Notes under the pieces: model-generated
Seen by the model: the letters and a program-made list of their open reading frames with translations, nothing else
What the model was told of the DNA's origin: nothing
The model's database searches: none
Position numbers and translations under genes: made by a program
Shown: in pieces, positions 26,691 through 34,894 of the stretch
How the letters are laid out: each line of letters begins with the position of its first letter
Numbering within the stretch: position 1 is the first letter of the stretch
Origin: Rhizobium gallicum bv. gallicum R602sp
Lineage (GTDB): Bacteria; Pseudomonadota; Alphaproteobacteria; Rhizobiales; Rhizobiaceae
DNA length: 64,000 nucleotides
Assembly (NCBI RefSeq): GCF_000816845.1
Contig: NZ_CP006880.1
Location: 1,240,001 to 1,304,000, forward strand
Direction: 5' to 3'

Positions 26691-29222
26691 ATGATGCTTC
26701 CGACATCGACATACCGCATTCAATTCCGCAACGGCATGACATTCGACCGGGCCATCGAATGTGTGCCCTATTTCAAAGCCCTTGGCATCAGCCATCTTTA
26801 CGCTTCGCCGATCTTTGCCGCGACGAGAGGTTCGACGCATGGCTATGACGTAACCGATGTCAATGAAATCGAGCCGGCAATCGGCGGACGCCAGGGCTTT
26901 GACCGCTTGAGCCGGGCTTTGAAAGACGCCGGGCTCGGCCTCATCCTCGACATTGTCCCGAACCATATGGCCGCCTCGACGGAGAATCCCTGGTGGCGAA
27001 GCGTGTTGAAGCTCGGCCGGGAAAGCCCTTATGCGCGCCATTTCGATATCGACTGGAGCGAACGGCTCACCTTGCCGATCCTCGGCAAGCCGTTCAAGGA
27101 TGCACTGTCTGATGGCGAGTTGCGGCTTAAGCGCGATCCGGAAAGCGGCGAACTTGTGCTTGGCTACTGCGATACGCTTTTGCCCTTGAACCCCGACAGC
27201 ACCAATCTTGTTCCAGCAAGCGCAGATGAGCCGGCGTTGGTCGACCTCGCAATAGACGAAGAGCTGATCGTCAACCTACACCAGGCCCAGCATTGGCGGC
27301 TGACATATTGGAAAGAGGCGGCCAGACATCTGAGCTACCGGCGGTTTTTCGAAGTAACGGGTCTGGTCGGCCTGCGCGTTGAGGACGAGCAGGTTTTCGA
27401 AGATAGCCATCGGCTCGTTCTCGAACTCGTTCGGTCCGGGCAGGTAGAGGGTTTGCGGCTCGACCATATCGATGGCTTGGCCGATCCGAAGCAATATCTG
27501 CAAAGGTTGCGCGCTGAGACAGGATCCAAGATCTATATAATCGTCGAGAAGATCCTCGGCCATGACGAGACACTGCCCGCAAGCTGGCCGATCGCCGGGA
27601 CCACCGGCTACGAATTCATTTCGGCACTCGGCCATCTCTTCGTCGACGGCGGCGGCCTGCAACAGCTGGGTACCGCCTATGCGAATATTGCCCCGGATAT
27701 GGCCGATTTTACTGCTGGTCTTCGCGCGGCCAAGCAATTGATGGTGGAGCGGTACTTCGAAGGCGAGACGACGCGGCTGGTGAAGATCGTCCATGGGCTT
27801 TATCCCGACCTTGACCGCGCCGCTATTGTGGCAGCTATCCACGAATCGCTGATCGCCTTTCCCGTCTATCGCATCTATGGCAGCAAGGGTCCGCTTGAAG
27901 CACGCGATGCGGACGTGCTCAGCAGGGTCATTTCCAGCGCCGCTGAAAAGCTTGCCGACCGGCGAGCGATCGACGTTGTGGCAAGGCTATTGAAAGGCGG
28001 GGTACGGGAGGCAGCGGCGAAGGAATTCCGCCGCCGATTCCAGCAGTTGAGCGGACCAGTCATGGCCAAGGCAATGGAGGACACGCACTTTTATCGCTAC
28101 AACCGGTTGCTCGCGGTAAACGAAGTCGGCGGCGACCCGGATATCAAGCCGGGAGGCGTCGAGGCTTTCCATGCGCTGATGCTTAAACGCGCGAAGCTTA
28201 ATCCACACGGGCTTTCGGCGACATCGACGCACGATACCAAGCGCGGGGAGGATGCGCGTGCAAGGCTTTATACCTTGAGCGAAGGAGCCGATGTCTGGGC
28301 GCAGGCGGTGGAGCGCTGGCGCGAGATGAACCGCGACCGTCTGATCGAACTGCCGGGCGGGTTGACGCCGGAACCGAATGTCGAATGGATGCTCTATCAG
28401 GCGCTTGCCGGGATATGGCCGGAGGATTTCTTGAACGGAGAGGCCGAAGCGCTGATCGGGCGCTTCACGGCCTATGCGGAAAAGGCGATACGTGAAGCAA
28501 AGCTCGGCACGAACTGGAATGAGCCGCATGCCGGATACGAGGCAGCGGTCAAAGCTTATGCAACGGCGTTGCTTTCATCGACCAATCTCGTCTTCCATGA
28601 GGATTTCGGAGCGGTCATGCGCCCCTTCATCGAGACCGGTTATCTAAACAGCCTTTCACAGACGCTGATTAAGCTGATGGCGCCCGGCATTCCAGACATT
28701 TATCAAGGGGCCGAGCTTTTGGATTTGAGCTTCGTCGATCCTGATAACCGCAGGCCTGTCGACATGACGGCGTCGTTTGCCAGCCTCTCGGAACGAACGC
28801 CAATTGCAAGTCTGACGGTGCCCGCGCTGAAACAGCGCATCGTCCAAACCGGTCTTCATCTTCGAAAGCGGCAGCCGGAGCTTTTTGCGAAAGGCAACTA
28901 TGTCCCCCTTAAGGTGTCAGGCGCGCGCAAGGATCATGTTGTCGCCTTTGCGCGAGAGTTGAACGGAACCTATGTCATGACCGTCGTTCCACGATGGATG
29001 CTCGGCTGGCTCGATCCAGGCGTTTTGTTCGCCGGCCCTGAATTCTGGAACGATACGGTAATTCAGGTGCCGGCCTTCCTTGAAGGTCGCCGCTGCGATC
29101 TCCTGACCGGCCAAGCCCTTGATCCGCGAGTCGAGCTGCCACTTTCGACCCTCCTTGGCAGCCAGCCTGTGGCGCTCATCGAACCTGTCGGAACCACAGA
29201 GGACCATGAAATTATCGCTTGA
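26691..29222 (+). CDS. treY: Maltooligosyl trehalose synthase
   Basis: This cytoplasmic glycoside hydrolase family 13 enzyme (843 residues) converts the reducing end of maltooligosaccharides into a trehalosyl group. Diagnostic segments are STYRIQFRNGMTF at the N-terminus, YASPIFAATRGSTHGYDVTD, ILDIVPNHMA, GLRLDHIDGLADP (nucleophile Asp), and TSTHDTKRGEDAR. I take the ATG at 26691; the frame extends back to 26586 across the pbpC end. The usual partners treZ and treX/glgX are not in the window, which is odd since treY alone makes no free trehalose. It is 73 nt after pbpC. Confidence 0.93.
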   Translation: MMLPTSTYRIQFRNGMTFDRAIECVPYFKALGISHLYASPIFAATRGSTHGYDVTDVNEIEPAIGGRQGFDRLSRALKDAGLGLILDIVPNHMAASTENPWWRSVLKLGRESPYARHFDIDWSERLTLPILGKPFKDALSDGELRLKRDPESGELVLGYCDTLLPLNPDSTNLVPASADEPALVDLAIDEELIVNLHQAQHWRLTYWKEAARHLSYRRFFEVTGLVGLRVEDEQVFEDSHRLVLELVRSGQVEGLRLDHIDGLADPKQYLQRLRAETGSKIYIIVEKILGHDETLPASWPIAGTTGYEFISALGHLFVDGGGLQQLGTAYANIAPDMADFTAGLRAAKQLMVERYFEGETTRLVKIVHGLYPDLDRAAIVAAIHESLIAFPVYRIYGSKGPLEARDADVLSRVISSAAEKLADRRAIDVVARLLKGGVREAAAKEFRRRFQQLSGPVMAKAMEDTHFYRYNRLLAVNEVGGDPDIKPGGVEAFHALMLKRAKLNPHGLSATSTHDTKRGEDARARLYTLSEGADVWAQAVERWREMNRDRLIELPGGLTPEPNVEWMLYQALAGIWPEDFLNGEAEALIGRFTAYAEKAIREAKLGTNWNEPHAGYEAAVKAYATALLSSTNLVFHEDFGAVMRPFIETGYLNSLSQTLIKLMAPGIPDIYQGAELLDLSFVDPDNRRPVDMTASFASLSERTPIASLTVPALKQRIVQTGLHLRKRQPELFAKGNYVPLKVSGARKDHVVAFARELNGTYVMTVVPRWMLGWLDPGVLFAGPEFWNDTVIQVPAFLEGRRCDLLTGQALDPRVELPLSTLLGSQPVALIEPVGTTEDHEIIA

Positions 29223-29249
29223 CCTTCCAGTTGCGGGAAGGTTCATAAG
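29219..29249 (+). promoter_or_regulatory. CueR/HmrR-type copper-responsive promoter
   Basis: A -35 TTGACC (29219-29224) and a -10 CATAAG (29244-29249) are 19 bp apart, the over-long spacing typical of MerR-family promoters. The spacer carries the dyad ACCTTCC-N7-GGAAGGT (29222-29242), a close match to known CueR/HmrR sites. It lies 36 nt before the copper ATPase start and its -35 overlaps the treY stop codon. Confidence 0.88.
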
Positions 29250-29284
29250 CCTATCCACTGCCTGTCCGGGCAAAGGAGAAGCCT

Positions 29285-31795
29285 ATGAATACACAAGATC
29301 ATCATCATCACGGGATTAGCAATTGCTCTTCTCACCAAAGCCTGGACAATCTCGGCAAGGCCGCTGTGGCACGCGATCCCGTCTGCGGCATGACCGTTGA
29401 TCCGCACGCGGGCAAGCCGAGCCTCAATTACCAGGGCCACACTTATCATTTCTGCAGCGACGGTTGCCGGGAGAAATTCGAAGCCACTCCGAATGATTAT
29501 CTGACGGCGAAGGATCCGGTTTGCGGCATGTCCGTCGAACGCACGACAGCGCAGCATTTCCTGAAGCACGACGGCGATAAATTCTACTTCTGCTCGGCAA
29601 GGTGCAAGGCAAAGTTCGAGGCCGATCCAGAAATCTATCGTCAGGAAAAACGGCAGGGGCCGAAGCCTATGCCCAAGGGCACGCAATATACCTGCCCGAT
29701 GCATCCGGAAGTCGTCAGCGATCACCCTGGTGACTGCCCGAAATGCGGCATGGCGTTGGAACCGATGGGTATTCCGCCGGCAGAAGGGGGGCCGAACCCG
29801 GAGCTTGCCGATTTCACGCGGAGGCTCTGGATAAGCGCGGCATTGGCCATTCCGCTGCTCGTGCTCGGCATGGGTCCGATGATCGGACTGCCGTTGCGCG
29901 ATGCGATCGGCGAACCGCTGGTGAGTTTCACCGAACTCTTGCTCGCAACCCCTGTCGTGCTCTGGGCGGCCCTGCCCTTCTTCCGCCGGGCCTGGAACTC
30001 ACTCCTCAACCGCAGTCCGAACATGTGGACGCTGATCGGCCTCGGCGTCGGTACCGCCTATGTCTACAGCGTCGTCGCGACACTTGCGCCCGGCCTTTTT
30101 CCCATGAGTTTCAGGGGCCATGGCGAGACGGTGCCTGTCTATTTCGAGGCAGCTGCCGTCATCGTGGCGCTGGTCTTCGTCGGCCAGGTGCTGGAACTGA
30201 AGGCGCGCGAGCGGACGGGCTCGGCCATTAGGGCACTGCTCGACCTTGCGCCAAAGACGGCGCGCCGCCTTAGTGCCGACGGCAGCGAAACGGACATCGA
30301 AGTGGACGACATCGCAAGCGGCGACCGGCTTCGGGTGCGGCCAGGCGAGCGCGTGCCGGTCGACGGGTCGGTCAGCGAAGGACAATCAACTGTCGATGAA
30401 TCGATGATCACCGGTGAGCCGCTCCCCGTTGAAAAGACAAAAGGCGATGCTGTCACCGGCGGCACCATCAACCGCCACGGCACTTTCGTGATGACGGCCG
30501 AGCGCGTGGGCGCGGAAACAATGTTATCGCGTATCGTCGATATGGTCGCCAAGGCACAGCGCTCGCGTGCGCCAATCCAGGGCGCAGTTGACCGGGTCTC
30601 GGCCATCTTCGTACCTGCCGTCGTTGTAACAGCGATTGTTGCCTTCCTCGTCTGGGCCATTTTCGGGCCGGAGCCGTCGATGGCGCATGGACTGCTTGCC
30701 GCGGTTGCCGTGCTCATCATCGCTTGCCCGTGCGCACTCGGCCTTGCCACGCCGATGTCGATCATGATTGCGACCGGCCGGGGCGCGCAGGAGGGCGTGC
30801 TGGTCAAGGATGCTGAAGCACTGGAGCGTTTTTCGAAGGTCGATACCTTGATCGTCGACAAGACGGGCACGTTGACCGAAGGCAAGCCGCGTCTTACCGA
30901 CGTCGTACCGATGGACGCCATCAGCGAGGAACGGCTGCTGCTGCTGGCGGCGAGCCTGGAGCGCGGTTCCGAACATCCGCTGGCCGAAGCGATCATTGCC
31001 GGCGCACAAGAGCGGAACGTCAAACTGGTTGATGTCACCGGCTTCGAGGCTGTGACCGGCAAAGGCGTAAAAGGCCATGCCGACAAGACGGCCGTGGCGC
31101 TTGGCAACGCCGCGATGATGAGCGATCTCGGCATCGATCCCGGGCCACTTGCCGAAAAAACCCGCGCCTTGCGTGACGAAGGCAAGACCGTAATGTTCGT
31201 CACCATCGATGGCAGCCTTGCGGGTTTCGTTGCGGTTGCCGATCGCATCAAGGCGACAACGGCCGAGGCGATCGGCGCGTTGCACGAAAGCGGGCTGCGC
31301 ATCATCATGGCAACCGGCGACAACGAGCGCACAGCAAGCGCCGTCGCAAAAAGCCTCGGGATCGATGAAGTGCGCGCCGACGTTTTGCCGGAAGGCAAGA
31401 AGGCGCTGATCGACGAACTCCATGCAAAGGGCGCGGTCGTTGCAATGGCCGGCGACGGCGTGAATGACGCTCCGGCGCTTGCCGCTGCAGATGTCGGTAT
31501 CGCCATGGGAACGGGCGCAGATGTCGCGATGGAAAGCGCCGGCATTACCTTGGTCAAGGGTGACCTCAACGGAATCGTGCGTGCCCGGCGGCTGGCAGAG
31601 GCGACGATGCGCAACATCCGCCAGAATCTCGGCTTCGCCTTCGGCTATAATGCGCTTGGCGTGCCCGTCGCCGCGGGCTTGCTCTACCCGGTCTTTGGCC
31701 TACTGCTCTCGCCGATGATTGCCGCAGCGGCCATGAGCCTGTCGTCGGTCTCCGTGATCGGCAACGCGCTGCGACTGAGGCTCCAGAAACTCTGA
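29285..31795 (+). CDS. actP: Copper-exporting P1B-type ATPase
   Basis: This inner-membrane Cu(I) exporter has 836 residues. The N-terminus is unusual: a His run near residue 6, two tandem YHS domains (DPVCGMTV and DPVCGMSV, about residues 31-118) each ending in CS-x-x-C, then a heavy-metal-binding module (YTCPMHPEV to [10 protein letters not shown], about residues 130-160). No classic CxxC HMA domain is present. Core motifs: CPC at 481-483, DKTGT with Asp525, [10 protein letters not shown], and a C-terminal helix with MSLSSVSVI. The MerR-type promoter and hmrR downstream support copper as substrate. In rhizobia such ATPases are called ActP or CopA. Confidence 0.94.
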   Translation: MNTQDHHHHGISNCSSHQSLDNLGKAAVARDPVCGMTVDPHAGKPSLNYQGHTYHFCSDGCREKFEATPNDYLTAKDPVCGMSVERTTAQHFLKHDGDKFYFCSARCKAKFEADPEIYRQEKRQGPKPMPKGTQYTCPMHPEVVSDHPGDCPKCGMALEPMGIPPAEGGPNPELADFTRRLWISAALAIPLLVLGMGPMIGLPLRDAIGEPLVSFTELLLATPVVLWAALPFFRRAWNSLLNRSPNMWTLIGLGVGTAYVYSVVATLAPGLFPMSFRGHGETVPVYFEAAAVIVALVFVGQVLELKARERTGSAIRALLDLAPKTARRLSADGSETDIEVDDIASGDRLRVRPGERVPVDGSVSEGQSTVDESMITGEPLPVEKTKGDAVTGGTINRHGTFVMTAERVGAETMLSRIVDMVAKAQRSRAPIQGAVDRVSAIFVPAVVVTAIVAFLVWAIFGPEPSMAHGLLAAVAVLIIACPCALGLATPMSIMIATGRGAQEGVLVKDAEALERFSKVDTLIVDKTGTLTEGKPRLTDVVPMDAISEERLLLLAASLERGSEHPLAEAIIAGAQERNVKLVDVTGFEAVTGKGVKGHADKTAVALGNAAMMSDLGIDPGPLAEKTRALRDEGKTVMFVTIDGSLAGFVAVADRIKATTAEAIGALHESGLRIIMATGDNERTASAVAKSLGIDEVRADVLPEGKKALIDELHAKGAVVAMAGDGVNDAPALAAADVGIAMGTGADVAMESAGITLVKGDLNGIVRARRLAEATMRNIRQNLGFAFGYNALGVPVAAGLLYPVFGLLLSPMIAAAAMSLSSVSVIGNALRLRLQKL

Positions 31796-31807
31796 AAGGA
31801 CAAGAGG

Positions 31808-32203
31808 ATGAACATCGGCGAAGCATCGGACCGGTCCGGTCTGCCATCGAAGACCATCCGCTACTACGAGGATATCGGCCTGATCAGCCCCGGCAGGGGC
31901 GCAAACGGCTATCGTGACTATGCCGCAGCCGATGTCCATAAGCTGCGCTTCCTCCAGCGCTCGCGTGGCTTGGGTTTCTCCGTCGAGGAATGCCGCCAGC
32001 TTTTGGCGCTCTACGAAGACAAAAGCCGGGCAAGCGCCGATGTGAAGGAGATCGCACAAGGTAAGCTCAATGAGATTGATCGCAAGATCCGCGAGTTGAT
32101 GGACCTGCGCCGGACGCTCGAGCATCTGGTGCATGCCTGCCATGGCAACGGCCGGCCGGATTGTCCAATTCTGGAGGAGTTGTCGGATGGAAAAACTGTC
32201 TAG
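31808..32203 (+). CDS. hmrR: Cu(I)-responsive MerR-family regulator
   Basis: The protein has 131 residues. The MerR helix-turn-helix (IGEASDRSGLPSKTIRYYEDIGLI) leads to a dimerisation helix and a metal loop with Cys111 and Cys119 (CHGNGRPDC), the spacing that binds one Cu(I) in CueR. It follows the ATPase by 12 nt with AAAGGA upstream, so it is cotranscribed and should activate the promoter at 29219-29249. Its stop codon lies in the CTAG shared with the stop of the decayed PIN gene on the other strand. Confidence 0.93.
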   Translation: MNIGEASDRSGLPSKTIRYYEDIGLISPGRGANGYRDYAAADVHKLRFLQRSRGLGFSVEECRQLLALYEDKSRASADVKEIAQGKLNEIDRKIRELMDLRRTLEHLVHACHGNGRPDCPILEELSDGKTV

Positions 32204-32516
32204 ACACCAGGACCATTTGTCGTGAGATCGGTCAGCGCGAAACCGGCATCCCTCGTCAGGATCGGCATCGTGCCTGCCTTTGCCGCCGCATAGTGAAAAC
32301 CCTCTACCAGATTGAGCGCACTGTTGCGGTTAGGAACGATGGCGGCCCTTTTTTCAAGGCGCTGAGGGCAATGTCATTTTCGGTCACCGTTATCGATACG
32401 ACTGCGATCTCTGCAAGCCGCAGAAATTCCCGGATCTGAGCCTCGGTTTCGGCCATCGGAATCTGTTTCTTGCGACAGATGGCGGCCGACGCCTCCCGTA
32501 CAGCAAGCACGGACAT
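32200..32516 (-). pseudogene. Decayed PIN-domain (VapC/FitB-like) toxin
   Basis: On the minus strand, AVREASAAICR to DIALSALKK matches the middle of a VapC-type PIN ribonuclease. The frame then breaks, but continues in another frame as NRNSALNLVEGFHYAAAKAG and MPILTRDAGFALTDL, the usual C-terminus. The break falls at a run of six A (plus-strand T-run 32349-32354); a seventh A would restore the frame. The first 25-30 residues with the first catalytic Asp are missing. The gene cannot make an active toxin. Family call is by recall of the pattern, not a search. Confidence 0.75.
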
Positions 32517-32520
32517 GACG

Positions 32521-32700
32521 CGCTTGCATCAACAAGACGCAGGCCGTGCGGCGCGCACTTGAAACCGAGCTTCGCCGCACAGATGAAAGCTCTCTGCGTG
32601 AGCGTTTAAGGCCACTGCAGGACAAGATCGCCTCGTATCGGGATAGTGACGTCGTTCTCGCTAAGAAGTTTCCTCCATCAGCTAAAAAACTTCAGAAGAA
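32521..32700 (+). pseudogene. Decayed VapB-like (Rv0623-type) antitoxin remnant
   Basis: On the plus strand, INKTQAVRRALETELRR then LRERLRPLQDKIASYRDS is the body of a VapB antitoxin of the Rv0623 type. The N-terminal 20 or so residues are lost and the C-terminus (normally ending in a KAFFD-like motif) has drifted to AKKFPPSAKK. No stop separates it from the ECF sigma factor, so the open frame from a GTG at 32546 to 33277 would read as an artificial fusion. It lies head to head with the PIN remnant, not in the usual vapB-vapC order, which points to rearrangement at about 32516-32521. Confidence 0.7.
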
Positions 32701-32702
32701 CT

Positions 32703-32730
32703 GGAATAAAATCTCACGGACAGTCGTATA
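32703..32730 (+). promoter_or_regulatory. Candidate ECF sigma autoregulatory promoter
   Basis: GGAATA (32703-32708) and CGTATA (32725-32730) are separated by 16 bp, the layout of group IV sigma promoters. The site ends 7 nt before the sigma factor start codon, so a transcript starting there would have almost no leader. There is no Shine-Dalgarno sequence before that start, consistent with leaderless translation. Confidence 0.55.
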
Positions 32731-32737
32731 CTCAATC

Positions 32738-33277
32738 ATGGAACGGACAGAACGGCCATTCGACGTCATCGGGCAGCTTGCGGCGCTGAGGCGCTATGCG
32801 CGTGCGTTGGTGCGCAATTCGGATGACGCCGAAGATCTTGTCCATGATGCGCTGGTGCGCGCCTTCGAGAAGCGGCAGAGCTTTAGGCGCGGCGGCAATC
32901 TGAGGACCTGGCTGCTTTCCATTCTCCACAACGTCCATATCGACCGGGTTCGTCAGAACCGGTCCATAACGCGCAGGCACGATAAGGCAGCCGTCGAGGC
33001 AGACCAGTCGCTGCCGGCGGGACAGGAACATGCGGTGCGTCTTCAGCAGGTTCGTGATGCTTTCTTCGACCTGCCGGAAGAACAGCGCGAAGCACTGCAT
33101 CTCGTGGCGATCGAGGATCTTTCCTACCAGGAAGCCGCGGCCTCGCTCGGCATTCCGGTCGGAACGCTGATGTCGCGCATCGCGCGCGCCCGGGCCCAGC
33201 TTCGCGAATTCGAGGCAGCGACGCCGCGTGCCTCACACCTGAGGTTAATCGGAAGGAACGGCAATGAAAGCAGTTGA
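32738..33277 (+). CDS. ECF-type RNA polymerase sigma factor
   Basis: The protein has 179 residues. Region 2 (about 14-80) contains RALVRNSDDAEDLVHDALVRAF and LRTWLLSILHNVHIDRVR; region 4 (about 105-160) contains LPEEQREALHLVAIEDLSYQEAAASLGIPVGTLMSRIARAR. The ATG at 32738 gives the normal length; the frame upstream belongs to an antitoxin remnant. Its stop overlaps the start of the anti-sigma gene. Target genes beyond its own operon are unknown. Confidence 0.92.
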   Translation: MERTERPFDVIGQLAALRRYARALVRNSDDAEDLVHDALVRAFEKRQSFRRGGNLRTWLLSILHNVHIDRVRQNRSITRRHDKAAVEADQSLPAGQEHAVRLQQVRDAFFDLPEEQREALHLVAIEDLSYQEAAASLGIPVGTLMSRIARARAQLREFEAATPRASHLRLIGRNGNESS

Positions 33278-34031
33278 TCCGATCATCGATGCCGATCTCG
33301 ACGCCTATGTGGATGGCGAACTGGACGTGGCACGCCGCATCCAGGTGGAGTCTTATCTCTCCGAGAATCCGGCGATTGCCGCAAAGGTAATGGCCGATCT
33401 CAGCATCAAGGGCGAGCTGCGTCTGGCGCTCGCCGGAGAGAACGCCTTTGGCCGGATCGAGACCCGCGATGCCGCACGACGTCTGGAGCGGGGTCTTTCT
33501 TACGGCCGTATCCTTCATTCGGTTCAGCGAATTGCCGCCGTCGGCATCCTCGTGATGGCAGGCTGGGTGGCGCATACATCCTTTGGTGCCTTTACGGCGA
33601 CGGAGGTGGCCGCATCCGTTCCGGCCCCGCCCTACGTCGAGGATGCGGTGCGCGCCTACCAGACAGCCAAGCTTCGCGAAACGATGCCTTCGCAGCCGGC
33701 GGCGCAATATAATGCCGACGACATTCGTGCGGCGACCGCAATCGCGATGCCGGAGCTCCCGAAAGACTGGAAGGTTTCCGATGTCCAGATCTTTCCGTCT
33801 GAGTTCGGCCCCAGTGTCGAAATGGCAATCCGGGAACCGGATGGGAAGCGGCTTTCGCTTTTTGCCGTGCGGCCCGGCGCGTTTGCTGTTCAGCCGGTCA
33901 GCCATCTGGCGCTCGACAATGCTGAAGCTGCTTACTGGCAGATCGGCGAGGTCGCCTATGCGCTGATTGCCAGTGACAAGGATCTTGAACTCGACCGGGC
34001 TGCCGAAGGGCTCGCCCGTTCGCTCTACTAG
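33264..34031 (+). CDS. Membrane-bound anti-sigma factor
   Basis: The protein has 255 residues. The cytoplasmic N-terminus (DADLDAYVDGELD to about residue 80) is the sigma-binding region typical of RsiW/ChrR-like anti-sigma factors, without the HxxxCxxC zinc motif. One membrane helix spans about residues 90-110 (IAAVGILVMAGWVAH), and the rest is periplasmic. AAGGA lies 7 nt before the ATG. It overlaps the sigma gene by 14 nt, so the pair is stoichiometrically linked. The signal that releases the sigma factor is unknown. Confidence 0.87.
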   Translation: MKAVDPIIDADLDAYVDGELDVARRIQVESYLSENPAIAAKVMADLSIKGELRLALAGENAFGRIETRDAARRLERGLSYGRILHSVQRIAAVGILVMAGWVAHTSFGAFTATEVAASVPAPPYVEDAVRAYQTAKLRETMPSQPAAQYNADDIRAATAIAMPELPKDWKVSDVQIFPSEFGPSVEMAIREPDGKRLSLFAVRPGAFAVQPVSHLALDNAEAAYWQIGEVAYALIASDKDLELDRAAEGLARSLY

Positions 34032-34052
34032 TGTCAACCCGAGGAGATTAAC

Positions 34053-34769
34053 ATGAATCCGAACAATCCGCGATACGGCTACGGCACCGCCGCAGGCTCG
34101 CAGGCTGTCTTCGACGAAGGCCTGCGCCAGCATATGCTGCGCGTTTACAACTACATGGGTCTCGGCCTGGTCATCACCGGGATCGTCGCCTTCATCGTCG
34201 GCAGCACGCCGGCCCTTTACGTGCCGATCTTCCAGTCGCCCTTGAAGTGGGTGGTGATGCTCGCGCCGCTTGCCTTCGTCTTCTTCTTCACGTTCCGCAT
34301 CCAGACGATGTCGGCAAGTGCTGCGCAGATGACTTTCTGGGCGTTCTGCGCGGTCATGGGACTGTCGCTTGCCTCGGTGTTCCTGGTCTTTACCGGCACG
34401 AGCATCGCGCGCACTTTCTTCATCGCCGCGACGATGTTCGGCGCGACCAGTCTCTATGGCTACGCGACAAAGCGTGATCTTTCACGTTTCGGCTCGTTTC
34501 TCATCATGGGTCTGATCGGCGTCATCATCGCCAGCATCGTCAACCTCTTCCTGGGTTCGAGTGCGCTGCAGTTCGCCATTTCGGTGATCGGTATCGTCGT
34601 CTTCGTCGGCCTGACCGCCTGGGACACGCAGAACATCAAGGAACAGTTTTCGGAAAATCACGATCAGGAATCGAACCAGAAGCTTGCTGTCTTCGGCGCG
34701 CTCTCGCTCTATCTGAACTTCGTGAACATCTTCCAGCTCCTGCTGAACTTCACGGGCGAGCGGGAATAA
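34053..34769 (+). CDS. Bax inhibitor-1 family membrane protein (YbhL/YccA type)
   Basis: The protein has 238 residues and seven membrane segments. The family signature FGATSLYGYATKRDLSRFGSF (split around residues 130-150) and the acidic C-terminal region with LTAWDTQNIKEQF are clear. Bacterial members are linked to membrane stress and to modulation of FtsH; some act as pH-dependent calcium leaks. GAGGAG precedes the ATG. It is only 21 nt after the anti-sigma gene, so it is probably the third gene of the ECF operon. Confidence 0.92.
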   Translation: MNPNNPRYGYGTAAGSQAVFDEGLRQHMLRVYNYMGLGLVITGIVAFIVGSTPALYVPIFQSPLKWVVMLAPLAFVFFFTFRIQTMSASAAQMTFWAFCAVMGLSLASVFLVFTGTSIARTFFIAATMFGATSLYGYATKRDLSRFGSFLIMGLIGVIIASIVNLFLGSSALQFAISVIGIVVFVGLTAWDTQNIKEQFSENHDQESNQKLAVFGALSLYLNFVNIFQLLLNFTGERE

Positions 34770-34856
34770 AGACTGCGCTTCTGGGGGCAATGGAAGCGCA
34801 AGAACGCTCGGTCCGTAGTCTGTGACAGGATGGCGGGCCGGGCGTTCACTGAAAAA

Positions 34857-34887
34857 AAGACGGCCGGGCCACATGCCCGGCCGTCTT
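34857..34887. terminator. Strong bidirectional rho-independent terminator
   Basis: A 13-bp perfect stem (34857-34869 with 34875-34887) encloses a 5-nt loop and is preceded by a run of seven A. On the minus strand this gives the classic hairpin plus T-run, ending the DUF1612 gene; on the plus strand it also follows the BI-1 gene. Confidence 0.88.
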
Positions 34888-34894
34888 CGTTGTG

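Noticed and set aside
30139..31617. A 492-codon minus-strand frame within the copper ATPase gene
   Set aside because: It is a Ser/Ala-rich antisense shadow of the high-GC plus-strand gene.
32521..32546. Minus-strand reading RLVDASA just upstream of the PIN remnant, like a PIN N-terminus
   Set aside because: The same bases encode INKTQ of the VapB remnant on the plus strand, which continues for over 40 matching residues. The minus match is five residues long and out of frame, so chance is more likely.
32546..33277. A 243-residue VapB-sigma fusion protein
   Set aside because: The first 64 residues are antitoxin debris, and an ECF promoter-like element lies between the two parts. The sigma factor has normal length from 32738.
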